DNA of 64,000 bases, taken from contig NADL03000065.1 in assembly GCA_002205965.3 (NCBI GenBank), positions 310,001 through 374,000 on the forward strand, given 5' to 3'. Made by a program: the position numbers and the translations under genes. Source of the DNA: Kappaphycus alvarezii (lineage: Eukaryota; Rhodophyta; Florideophyceae; Gigartinales; Solieriaceae). Positions 32,853 through 42,866 of the stretch are shown here, piece after piece. The notes under the pieces are model-generated. The model made no database searches. It was not told the DNA's origin and saw nothing but the letters and a program-made list of their open reading frames with translations. Position 1 is the first letter of the stretch, and each line of letters opens with the position of its first letter.

Positions 32853-33247
32853 GGAGGATAAGCATCGGAGTGATGGGGAGTGATGGTGCGGTTGTGAATG
32901 GTGTAGTGTTCTGTATGAGGGGCATGAGTTGTCGCATAGATGGCGGGATGCATTATCGTCGGCAGGACAGGATGGTAGAGTGGTGAATGCAACTGTTCAT
33001 CCCCAAAACTGTTCATGGCAAGAATAAACTGTGTGTGCAGATTGGTGATTACTGTAATGTTGCCACGGTTGAGATGAGATGCGGTGTTTCCTGTTCTCGC
33101 TCGAATTTCCGTCGAGACTCAAGAGACTCTACGCGATGAATGGCACCAGGCAGCTACCGCACCGGCCGTCGATGTCGATGGACCCGTCGTTGTGCCTTTG
33201 TTGCCAATCGCCGCTGCGAGCCGCTGCGAGCCGCCTCGACCGCAACG

Positions 33248-33501
33248 TACAGTATTTTCCGATTGTACTGTATTGGTACTGTACAGTACTGTACAGTTAC
33301 TGTACAGAACAGTACTGTATGACGTTGACATCGCGCGCCCTCTGCTTCCAACGTGGAGGGCGTGTCAGAACGGTAAAGACGGCGTAATTTGGCCCACGCG
33401 TAGATACGGCAGACAAGGCCGTGTGGTAATACTGTACAGTACTGTATCATATCGTACAGTACAAGCTCAAGCTCAAGCTCAAGCTCACGCTCAATACTTT
33501 T
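33248..33501. repeat. Palindrome cluster and AGCTCA hexamer repeat
   Basis: From 33248 to 33322 several overlapping copies of TACTGTACAGTA-type units occur (for example TACTGTACAGTACTGTACAG), and again at 33429-33463. From 33464 to 33494 the unit AAGCTC is repeated about five times. Open frames crossing this stretch are made of the repeat and are not genes. Confidence 0.6.
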
Positions 33502-33865
33502 TTAGTTAATTTGTGACTTTAGCCAAATCATACCCTGTCCAGTATTATTGTGCATCATTCCATAAAAACATTCAAAAACACCATCTCGTTTTAATCCTTC
33601 AAGCCACGTTTGCACCAAGTCATCCCAGCTTCAAGCTACCACGCATCGCTCCGCTGCCCCAATTGCACTCATCCCCATCCAGTCCATCCCTCCAATCCCC
33701 ATATCTATCCGCCCGCACCCTTCCCCACCCCCTCACCCCGGCTTCTCCTCCTCCGTTCACCCTTTCCACCCTGTCCACCCCTCCGTCCTCCGCTCTGCCA
33801 AACTGCTCACCCGTTCGCCTCTCCTGCCTCCAATCTCCACTCAACCCTGTTTCACTCCCCATACC

Positions 33866-34994
33866 ATGCGTCGTTCCCGTCGTTTCTCCTCCGTCCTCCC
33901 CTCCATCCCCACCCCATCTCCCCCCCTTCCCCCTCAACCCTACGTCTCCGTCAGAGTTCTCGACTTTGTCACGATTCCCTATTCCCGTCTCTCCTCTCCC
34001 GCCGCTGCCCTCGGACCTCTAGACACCGCCCTCCGCCCGCCAAGTTACAGACTTCCTACATCTCCCCTCCGTCATGACTCCGCTACACAGACTGACCATC
34101 CGCAATGGGATCCTCATCTCGTTGACCTTGCCTTAGATCAGGACACCGACCAATCCGTATCCCCCAACCATTCCCCCCTACCCGTCGTACAAACCCACCA
34201 AGCCACTTCCGATCCACAAAACGGCACCGTGTATTATCGTGATGATGCGGGACATTAACGAACGACTGGTACGCATTGTGAATGGAGACGACTATACACA
34301 ACATGATCGCTTGCAGCGCGATTCATCTACCACCTCCACCCTGACCACCACGTCACCAGACGCAAGTGCTGTAGTATCTAACGTGAGTACTGGCGGCCGT
34401 TCTGCTGAGGCTTCGTTTGTCAGTGATAGGTCCGTGGTGCTAGAGGCGGAGGGGGAGAGGCCTCGCAATTTGGTTGCGTCCTCGGCCCGTTGGTCCATAG
34501 CGATGAGGGGGGAGGAGGGGGGGAGAAGGGGCAGTTCCGCCATGTCTGTCGTTTCGGGTGGCGATGATGCTGTCAGGGTCGCTGATGTTATGGCTGTGGT
34601 CGACAAGGTTGATCCGAGGGTGATGTTGGGTATTGTGGGTGGCATGGCGGGTATGAGGAAGAGGAAGAGTTTGAGTGATGAAAGTGCTCGATCTACTGCC
34701 ACCGAGTATTATGAGGATGATTATGTCAGCTTTTTGGAGACCAAGGGTGGTAGCATGAGAATGTCAAGGGTCCCATTCGGCAGAGCACGTCCGGCGGAAT
34801 TCCGAAGTAATTCTCCGCTTTCTGTTGCCACTAGTGATGATGAGTACCGTGGCGGAAGTATGGGCAGGGGGGAGTGGCAGAAGCGGCAGAAGCGGAGGGA
34901 GTGGCAGAAGTGGAAGAAGTGTGAGAAGTGTGAGGAGCATTCTGAGCGGAAGGGGCGCAAGGTCGTAGCCCATTTTACGTTGTCACTTTCTTGA
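33866..34994 (+). CDS. Unidentified Ser/Pro-rich, probably disordered protein
   Basis: I do not recognise this. From MRRSRRFSSVLPSIPTPSPP (33866), through VSVRVLDFVTIPYSRLSSPA and DPHLVDLALDQDTDQSVSP, to NGTVYYRDDAG the composition is protein-like; after a slip near 34245 it continues with INERLVRIVNGDDYTQHDRL, a Ser/Thr-rich part, RVADVMAVVDKVDPRVMLGI, SARSTATEYYEDDYVSFLE and SVATSDDEYRGGSM, and ends basic (KRQKRREWQKWKKCEKCEEH). It may start further upstream, where the Pro/Ser-rich coding continues. Likely disordered and perhaps nuclear, but no function is claimed. Confidence 0.45.
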
Positions 34995-35542
34995 GGGAAA
35001 ACAGTGTCCAAATTGTCGGGTTTTCATACCTGAGTTATGATTCATAAAGCGGTTTGCTTTTATTGGATGGGTGACGGAACTCAATGTACTCAACGCAAAT
35101 GGCTGCCTCTCGCTGGTCTCTTTCGAAAAAGCCATGTGCACACATCGGGGATGCACAGATTTAGAAGCAAAGCCGAAACGCGACGGCGTTGGTCCCAAGC
35201 TTTACATACCTCTATCCACTTAACCTCAAGCCGTCAAATCATACCGAATCGCCTTGCCATCGATAGTTAACATATCTCATCCAAAAACACAACTTGTCCA
35301 TCCAACCCTGCATAAACCCTTATCTCGCCCAAAAACACCACACTGAGCCGCGTCAAAGACTACCACAGTCAAGCTACCTCTCATCCTACCAAAACGACAC
35401 CGTCCTTATAAGTACCTTCCCTAAACCCAACCCATCGTCTCTCGCACCTATCCAATTTCAACCGCCCACTCAGTCTACCTAGGAACCCCTCCCAAAACCT
35501 GCACCCAATCCACAACACCACATATGTCTCCTCCCTCGTTCC
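34995..35542. other. Gap without a recognised gene
   Basis: The tract from 35240 to 35500 is C/A-rich on the plus strand with no open frame of convincing composition. I see no palindromes, repeats or RNA genes. Confidence 0.3.
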
Positions 35543-36271
35543 TCACGCCGCCCCACCACTGCAGCCATCTCCAAACATCCATCCCACCTCGCCTCCCCAC
35601 TCTATCAGAATTGGCGCCCATTTTGCAACCTCTGCGACTCCATCTGCAACAAACACGTACACGTCATCCCAAACCCGTCCCACTCCCTCCAGTTGCCGCC
35701 GGCCCAACACACGCCCATCCATGTTACCAAAACCGCCAGCCTTACCCACACCATGCACGTCCACATCAACCATTTGCATACCAGCGGTTTCCTTGTCAGC
35801 CACCAGTATGGGTTCCATAGCAAGGACTTGGACGCCAGGTGCATTCCGCTGCTCAATAGATATGCCAGCCATAGTAACGCACGCCCCTGCCTCCATACCA
35901 TCCACATACCTACCATACCGCTTACAAGACTCTCCCAGCCCAACCAATCGCCCATAAAAAGCACCAGTATAGGACATATCACGCCATATACCACCAATAT
36001 ACACCCCTCTGCAAACAGAAACATACCCGTTGACGGCCCAAATTCAACCTCTTCCAGTGCAAATGTCGATGAAGAGTGCAAAGCATGAGACAGGCTCTCG
36101 GAGGTGGATTCCGGTTTGCAAATCGAGACGGGGTGGATGGCGTGCTAGTCGATGCAGGCGCGGCGCATGCGCCGCTGGGCGAGGGTGGAATTGCGGGGAG
36201 GTACGATGCTCACGTTCCAAAGAGGTGAGAGTGATGTTGCTGAGAGAGGCGGAGAGTTGGTCGACATCCAT
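35543..36271 (-). CDS. Unidentified protein with conserved-looking core
   Basis: The N-terminus MDVDQLSASLSNITLTSLER (36271) is followed in other frames by LSPLWNVSIVPPRNSTLAQR and STFALEEVEFGPSTGMFLF, and from 36004 by IGGIWRDMSYTGAFYGRLVG, LGESCKRYGRYVDGMEAG, CVTMAGISIEQR and VQVLAMEPILVADKETAGM. The Gly/Tyr-rich core has a folded-protein look and unbiased composition, unlike a shadow frame. At least two slips are needed (about 36190 and 36010). I cannot match it to a family. It is divergent from MED4, with a palindrome cluster between the two starts. Confidence 0.45.
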
Positions 36272-36436
36272 CCCGAATGGCGCGGTGAGGTGCTTAGGAA
36301 AGCAGTGTGGAGGAGGTTCGAGGCGTGAATCGTGGGTTGGGAATGGTGTTTGTAAAGAATGTGGATGTCGCAGATGGTGGATGTCGGGATGCTATCAGGA
36401 TTTGGAAAGATTTTTTTGATCCTGCCTTTCGGCCTC

Positions 36437-36484
36437 AACGTACAGTTCTGTACAAGTACAGTACAGTACAGTACAGCTGTACTT
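36437..36484. promoter_or_regulatory. Palindrome cluster between divergent genes (unknown/MED4)
   Basis: Tandem half-units ACAGTACAGTACAGTACAG, flanked by GTTCTGTACAAGT and AGCTGTACTT, lie about 155 bases before the MED4 start and 170 before the minus-strand start. The placement matches other clusters in this window. Confidence 0.45.
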
Positions 36485-36636
36485 TGAGTTGACACAACCA
36501 CATTCGCCAACGCGACTCACGCCTCTGTTACATCCTCCCACATCGCCCACTCCCTACCGCTCTCTTAACTTCCTCATCCTGCCACAGCGCCACCCGTCTC
36601 CCTCCCACGCTCCCTAATTCTTCCCCCATCTCGCCA

Positions 36637-37569
36637 ATGTCCACCGAAAAAGATCCAGCCTCTGTTACAGGCCCCATCGCGAGCGCGCCAGAGACGAATT
36701 ACGTCAATGTCAAACGCTCATCAGACGCCTGTTTGAGGCCCATGGACAACTGCTCGCCGGTCGGTAAGTCGCTTGCACCTGCTGCTCGCCCCTGCGTCAC
36801 CGTATGGCGCCATAAAGGTGCCGCTAGTGGCATGAGCGTTTTCTCATGTGCTACCACGCGCGCTCGTTGCCGACAATTGCGTCGTGCATACCGGCTAACC
36901 CGTTTGCTATTTGTGTTGTGCGCATGTTGCGATATTCCGTATGTGTCATGGAGTAGCGCGTCGAAGGATGCTACCGGTCCTTCCGACCTCGCCTCCCGCC
37001 CTATCCAAATCATGGAGCAGCTAGTTGCCCAACAAAAATCCCTCCGCAAGCTTATTGACGAAGGTAGGCCCCGCTGCACTTTTCTTTTTCCTTCTCTTAC
37101 GTGTGGAGGAAAAGAGGCCGAATTACTAACCCTCCGGCGCCCTTGCGTGAAATGCACCCGTTGCAGTCATTGAGCACCAACGTCTAAACAGTATAATCGA
37201 GGAATTGCGAAAGGCCAACGCGGTAGAGGATGCTAAAATTGCACCTAGGCTCCAATCTACGTGCCGCTGAGTCAGTACTACAAAACGCGTTGGACGTTGC
37301 ACGTCCGCGATTGGTGGCTTTGAGAAGGGCCAACAAGCGACCCGTGGATGTCGATGAGGTGATCAGTTACGGGTCCAAGATCAGTGCCTCCATGTCAGCT
37401 GCGCCGGGATGGGACCCTTCCAGCCATTGGGACTAACCTACCACCGGCCCCTACTGAGGATATGATGCGTGCAGGGAAGCTAGCCGCCATGGGATTAGAG
37501 GAAGCGGAAAAAGGGGTCAAGGGTGAGCTATTTGTCCCACACCGTTGTACTTACGTAGTCGCTATGTAG
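36637..37569 (+). CDS. MED4: Mediator complex subunit 4 (MED4), two or three exons
   Basis: MED4 is a middle-module subunit of Mediator, which links transcription factors to RNA polymerase II. Visible parts: start MSTEKDPASVTGPIASAPET; a helical region RPIQIMEQLVAQQKSLRKLI; a GT-AG intron of 103 bases (37064-37166); the coiled coil EHQRLNSIIEELRKANAVED; and the family core SVLQNALDVARPRLVALRR, VDVDEVISYGSKISASMSA, APGWDPS and LPPAPTEDMMRAGKLAAMG. A second intron is possible from a GTAAGT at 36764 to about 36955, but the frame is also open through it. Frame slips lie near 37230 and 37430. The C-terminal end at 37569 is uncertain. Confidence 0.8.
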
Positions 37570-37756
37570 AGGATTGCACAGGCATCTGGTCAAGAGCTGC
37601 GGTTTACCTCAACCATATAAGGACAAGCCCTGACCTTCGTATATTCACAACCCTACTCCCTTTTCCGAGTTTTCGCAATTCCTCCATTCATTCTTTTTGA
37701 TACCAAGAAACGGAGTTGACGCGGAAAAGTAGGTCGACTTTTCCTTGCCTCTCCCG

Positions 37757-39162
37757 TCATCGATATCCCCGACCCCTACCCCTCCGGTGCGGTGTTCGTG
37801 TCCCCAATTCTAATCCCTGCCCTGACCCCAACGATAATCCTCCCTCATTCCCTGTTATCCCCAATTTGTCCGCTTCAGTCATTCCCTCTTTTCTTCTTTG
37901 CTTTGCCAATCTCCGTTTCGCGGTCAGTGGCATGTTGTTTGTCTTCTTTGATTGCAATCGCAGTCGATTCGATCCTTGGGCTCCCAACATGCCCAGTCCA
38001 TCATTCTCCAAATCGTTTCCTACTCCTACTCGCCTTCTCCCCAAACTTGACCCTGTTTGCCAGCCGCCTCATGTCTGTGATTCCCATGCGTTCCTTCTCT
38101 CTTCTAGCTCGCTTACCGCCTCGATGCTTCCTCTTTGCCTCATCCCCAGGTATCGGTAATGGCCTCGCTGTCTTTGCCGGCGAAGGCTCCTGCCACTTGG
38201 TAAACTTTTCCTCCAACTTTAATCTCAACGATCTGCCCATGGCACCATCGGACTGTTTACGACAAGCATCCACGCGTGCCGCTAAACATGCTTTTCCACA
38301 ACGTCGCCGGCCTTGGAACGATACTGTTTCGGGAGGGACATGACTAAGGGACAGGTGAAAATGACACCCTCATGCATGCGCGTTGTTTGCGTGGAGGTAC
38401 CTCCAAGCCCTTCTTGGTCTTGCCCATAACCTTGACATTGCAGCTGGGCATGACGGCAAGCTCTTTCAAACCGCCGGCAATACCCATCATTTTGGCGGCG
38501 CGACGCCCACCGACGATCTGGACTAAATTCGGAGCCATGTATCCGGCTCGAGACTCAATGTACTCCAGGATCTGTTTCCTCTTGTCCTCTAAATGCGTAA
38601 GCGCATGACACAACGCATGAACATTTGCCAGTTCTCGTCATCGAGTTTGCGTCCCGTGGATGCAGACGCCGCTAATGAACGGTGATGACTGTACCAGAGG
38701 GCAAAATCTTGCGAAGGTCTACGTTTGTCAGATCGGAGACGTTTGCGGAGAGAAGCACAACTCGAGCATAGTCGAGGGGTTGAAGATGAGGGTCTCGAGC
38801 TCAGGAAAGGATGGATTGTAGGCTTCCTTCAAGGAGCGGTGGTGAGTTTGGATCTCATCGTCTATTTCGGAGATGATTTGGGTGCAGGAGACAACGAGAT
38901 TGTACTCGGTAGGGTGTTGTGGAGTTGGTGAGGGGATACTGCGGATTTGAGAGAGAAGGTGATGGATCCTCGAGAGGAGGGCAGGCGTGATGTGTGAGTG
39001 GGAAGGAGTACCAAGGTGCATGGGTGTGGGTGTGGGGTGTGCATGGGATTGTGGAATTTGTGGGGGGAGGAGGATGCGAAGCAGGGGGATGTGGGGGAGG
39101 TGAGGGGGCGGAGATGTGTCCGACTCGACGTCGTCGAGGAATTGGTCAGCGAGGGATGCCAT
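37757..39162 (-). CDS. PRP31: U4/U6 small nuclear ribonucleoprotein PRP31
   Basis: Prp31 clamps the U4 5' stem-loop with 15.5K and is needed for tri-snRNP assembly. Order on the minus strand: MASLADQFLDDVESD (39162); a coiled-coil/NOSIC part (CTQIISEIDDEIQTHHRSLK, FPELETLIFNP, then VVLLSANVSDL); the Nop domain (KRKQILEYIESRAGYMAPNL, IVGGRRAAKMMGIAGGLKEL, MPSCNVKVMGKTKKGL); ACLAARVDACR; KLEEKFTKWQEPSPAKTARP; and the C-terminal RREKERMGITDMRRLANRV, DGLGMLGAQGSNRLRL and a GLELGT near the end. These match human PRPF31 in order throughout. Several single-base slips (about 38740, 38620, 38330, 38030) interrupt the frame. Length is close to the family's 500 residues. Confidence 0.88.
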
Positions 39163-39526
39163 GTCTGTTGAGGTACTGGATAACAGAGTGGGGCGAGCAG
39201 CGCGGATGCGCCCTTGCAATGCAGCGTAGAAAATGCAGCAACCTGCGTTGGTAGAGACGTCACAGTTTGGTAGAGTGCTCAACAGGCTATGAGTCTCAAA
39301 CCGGCGGTTGATCTACACTACTGATATGGATATATGCGAAAAACCAGGTTGAAAGGAAAGAACTGCGATAAAAAACGTCGCCATTGTCCAAATTTAAAAT
39401 CAGTTTTGACAGCCAGGTTGACATCTGCCTGTTATCTACATGTCAAGTGACACATGTCCGCCTAGGTCTCTTTCCAGGACAGTTGACGGCACCCGTCTCC
39501 ATCCTTCGCCCCGTGCAGGAATTGCA

Positions 39527-40406
39527 TCACAACAATCCAAACGTGCGGCACGCAATCCATTCTTGAAGCAGCAACATGAGGGCCAGAAACAGCGCCAATG
39601 CCGCCAAGGCATACTTGAGACGGGCCCTCTTTTCCTCATCTTTCTCAACTCGCGATTCCCCCTCTGGACACTCTCCGTGGCCTCCACCGCCAACTCATAC
39701 AACGTTTCAATTTCCCTAGCCTGCTCCAACACCTTACTCGCAAACACATGATTCAACTGAGCAATCTCCAGCACGGTCCTCTCCGCCTCCCTGACCACTT
39801 GCCTGGTACCCAGTAATTCATTCATGAGAACCATATTTTCTCTCTCAAACTCGCGCTCCATAATACCCGACATGTTCTCAGGTTCCCCTCTCTCCTCCTC
39901 TCTTCCCTCATCTCCTAGCAACCTGAACATCATATTCAACCTTGTTCCTCCCTTTTCCTCCATAGCATGTCTAATTCTAACCCCCCTCAACGCCTCCCAC
40001 TTTACACTCACCTCTTGCAAATCCTCATTCAAAATGACAACAACGCCCAACTGATGGCAGCAAAGGACGAGTCCCCCTTTCCCTCGATTGCCTCCATGGC
40101 CTCTTTCTTCAATCTGTCAATTTCCGCGACGGCGGTGCGCAAAAACTGGCCCACCGCCGCATCGATCTCATCGCGTTCCCGTTCCGACATACCACGGCGC
40201 GAAAAGTCACGGTAGCGCCTGTGACACTTGTCGACGAATTGCGCCATCTCGGTCATCTTTTGCGTGAGTTGGTGGGCGACAGCGGTGAATTGATATTGTG
40301 TGGTTTCGGAGATTTGTCGAATCAGGGGGGGGTCGTTGGTGGATCGAGGGTGGTGTGAGGCGAGGGCGGCGAGATATTCGGCGGTGCGATCTATGGGGGC
40401 AATCAT
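39527..40406 (-). CDS. STX18: Syntaxin-18/Ufe1-type Qa-SNARE (ER membrane)
   Basis: Order: MIAPIDRTAEYLAALASHH (40406) and QFTAVAHQLTQKMTEMAQFV, then SERERDEIDAAVGQFLRTAV, the syntaxin-18 N-terminal domain; a linker; the SNARE motif ERENMVLMNELLGTRQVVRE through QLNHVFASKVLEQAREIETL; and a C-terminal anchor LAALALFLALMLLLQEW followed by a few residues before the TGA. Syntaxin-18 drives fusion of Golgi-derived vesicles with the ER, and a tail anchor with only a few lumenal residues is normal. Slips lie near 40055 and 39620. It is the downstream neighbour of TerC on the same strand, but a large gap separates them. Confidence 0.82.
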
Positions 40407-40684
40407 GATTTGTGTGGTGGAGTTTGAGTGGGGGGGGGGGGGTTGACTTGTGTGTGTGTGCTTTTTTCTGTTTTTTTGTAGATGTTGGTTTAGAGAAAAG
40501 ACATGGTAGAATCGAGGCGGGAGAGGGTTAGAGGCAAGGAGCGGAAGCGAGGAAGAGTACAAGTGACTTGCTGGTGTCGGGTGGTGCAAGCAATGGCGGA
40601 ATCGGTGGGCGGTGTGGAATCGGGTGAGACAGTCGGGGAGGAAAGGCACAGTAGTACTCTGTGGCGGCCGAAAGCGGCTGGGCA

Positions 40685-40869
40685 AACGTACTGTACTGTA
40701 CATATGACTATGACGTGACAAACAGTTTGCTTTTATTTTATTTTTTGTCAACGTACTGTCCACGTATTCAATGCGTTACAACACTGCCAAGAACGGTACA
40801 ATTTGTCATTCACGTTTTGGTTTCTACCGTATTGTACAGTACAGTACAGTGCAGTGTACTGTACAGTCT
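40685..40869. promoter_or_regulatory. Palindrome cluster upstream of STX18
   Basis: GTACTGTACTGTACATATG (40688) and a second group at 40831-40868 (ATTGTACAGTACAGTACAGT and CAGTGTACTGTACAG) lie in the gap between STX18 and TerC, both of which run leftward. They lie about 280-460 bases before the STX18 start. Confidence 0.45.
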
Positions 40870-41158
40870 AACGTAGGCAAGATTTGATGCCTGCCGACCA
40901 CTTGTCCCCAGTGCAATCCTCGCTAACCATTCTCGTAACCGTTTCTTCTCGTTTCCCTCATTCGCCCTGACACTGCTGTACTTGATAGTTGATACCATCC
41001 ATACATATACCTCCTCGATATCCAACTATACTACCCTCCTACTTTTCTACCTTTTCTTCAATACCCTGATTATTACTTGCTCTTTACAGATGACACAAAT
41101 GGAAAAAACACAACGGCCTCACCCCCCGTCCCATTCCATACCATACCCTTCAAATCGT

Positions 41159-42275
41159 CTACACATTGCTCGCCATCCCGCGTCCACTCCGGACGACGAC
41201 CGCGACTGTGGCGTCGGCCAAAAAGAGACAAGCCCACTCCAACCCCAACGTAACAATCACAACCCCCAGAGAAAAGGCCACACCCACATCCCACCCCGCA
41301 CACCCACAATCATCTTGACCCATAAACACACAACACCACAGCCAACGATTGTTTCAAAAAGCGCACATTCCCAATCGAGCTAGCCAGCACAAAAACAACG
41401 ACCTCAACCCCATAATCGCCAAAATATTACTCACATAAATCACCAACGTATCCTTGGAAATCCCCAACACGGCGGGCACAGAATCCAGCGCAAACACCAC
41501 ATCCGACAGTTCGATAGCCATCAACACCACTGTCAACGGCGTCGCAACCACACGACCATCCTCCACCACGAAAAAGCGCTGCCCGACATACCGGTCCACC
41601 ACAGGGATCACGCTTTTCGAAAATCGAATCACCCGATTTCACCAACATCATCCTCATCGTCATCGTCCTCCCACAGCAACTTTGCAGCCGAATAAATCAA
41701 CACCAGTGCAAACACCGCTGCCAACCATTCAAACCGCCCTACCAACACCTTACCCGCCACAATCATCACACCTCGCAGCACCATCGCGCTAGAATTCCCC
41801 AAAACAACACCGTCTCCTGCGCCTCCCGTGGTACCTTGAAGTATTTGAAAATCAGAAAACACAAACAAGTTATCCACCGACAAACTATACTCCACGATAT
41901 ACCCGGTCACAAACTCCAGTCCACGCTGTCGACCTCACTCACACCAAACATGATCGCCACTACCGACGCAACGGCTATCCAAAAGGCGGTCTTGAAGGCA
42001 TGAATGCGGATTGCGGGCATGGACTTGAGTTTGCGTGTGTTTGAAACCGAGGACGTGGTCGAGTCATTGTCGGAAAATGGAGCGGCGTTGGAAAGGGGAG
42101 TGGGTTGTGAGAGGGAGGGGAATAATTTGCGAGGGAGTTGCGTGAGACGTGGATGTGAACGGACTGTGACTAGACCGGTCGAGGGCATGGCACTCAGGGC
42201 CGTGTGCGCGCTGCTGTGAGGTGGGAGCAGCCTTGACGCATGAGCGGGACCGTCGGTTGGTTTGGGGTGGAACAA
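41159..42275 (-). CDS. TerC-family integral membrane protein, probably plastid
   Basis: TerC proteins are multi-pass membrane proteins; the land-plant plastid member is needed for thylakoid formation, and bacterial ones handle metal ions. Segments in order: the leader MFHPKPTDGPAHASRLLPPH; FKTAFWIAVASVVAIMFGV; the signature TGYIVEYSLSVDNLFVFS; the membrane segment RFEWLAAVFALVLIYSAAKL with a short acidic loop; VVDRYVGQRFFVVEDGRV; the second signature VVLMAIELSDVVFALDSVPA, then VYVSNILAIMGLRSLF; and a last segment FSLGVVIVTLGLEWACLFL ending at 41159. The paired acidic (E/D) signatures are intact. Slips lie near 41905, 41640, 41400 and 41300. The start at 42275 is chosen for its early Phe; an ATG at 42188 is possible. 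Confidence 0.85.
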
Positions 42276-42866
42276 GGGGGGGAAAGTTTGGGCTGCAGAT
42301 TATGGGTGTTGCGTTGGAGAACTTGGTGCATGGGGAGCGGGGAGGGTGAGGGCAGGGTGCGATTGGGGTTTAATGAGTGCATTTTGGGTGAGGATTGCCG
42401 ACCCTGCATTTTCGCCAATTTTAGGGTGCTTACACTTTTCGCTCTTGGCTAGGCTACGGTACTGTAGTATGTAGTAGCAGTAAGGTCAGCTCTGTGGCTG
42501 GCCACCACCTCTTGCTGCCGTTCCTATTTGGCACTTTCCCTGCTTTATCCGTACCAATGTACAGTACTGTACAGTTGTGTAGAATCTCGTCCATTTCCCA
42601 CCGCCAAAACCATTTGCTTACAGCTGTGCTCTCTTTTCCAGGCTCCTCCTACTGTAATTCTACCCATGCCATGCTGTACTTTTTCTACGGTCCAGTACAC
42701 AGTAAATTATAGTACAGTATAGGACAGTACGAAACAAGTGGCAGAGAGCCTGTCAACGAGATCCAGCAATTGGCCTGAGATCAAGCGAGCATCCCTGTCA
42801 CCATTCTACTTCTCACCCCTCCCCCTCTCCCATCCCACACACGCAACCCGGCCCAAAAAGTCCGCC
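42276..42866. promoter_or_regulatory. Divergent promoter gap between TerC and CHLD, with palindromes
   Basis: 590 bases between two plastid-protein genes that point away from each other. Palindrome copies lie at 42455-42475 (TACGGTACTGTAGTATGTAG), 42558-42573 (GTACAGTACTGTACAG) and 42708-42732 (TATAGTACAGTATAGGACAG). The last is about 135 bases before the CHLD start. Co-regulation of the two genes is a reasonable guess, not shown. Confidence 0.45.

Noticed and set aside
32438-33016. His/Pro-rich minus-strand frame of 192 residues
   Set aside because: It is antisense to the well-matched uS14m gene and to its GT-rich tail.
33084-33509. Open frames with Tyr/Ser/Thr/Val repeats on both strands
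   Set aside because: They are made by the TACTGTACAGTA and AAGCTC repeats; composition follows the repeat, and no conserved segment is present.
37716-38343. Long plus-strand frames under PRP31
   Set aside because: The minus strand carries the conserved PRP31 C-terminus at the same place, so these are shadows.
40982-41383. Plus-strand frame rich in His/Pro/Thr
   Set aside because: It overlaps the C-terminal TerC coding on the minus strand and has no family-like segment.
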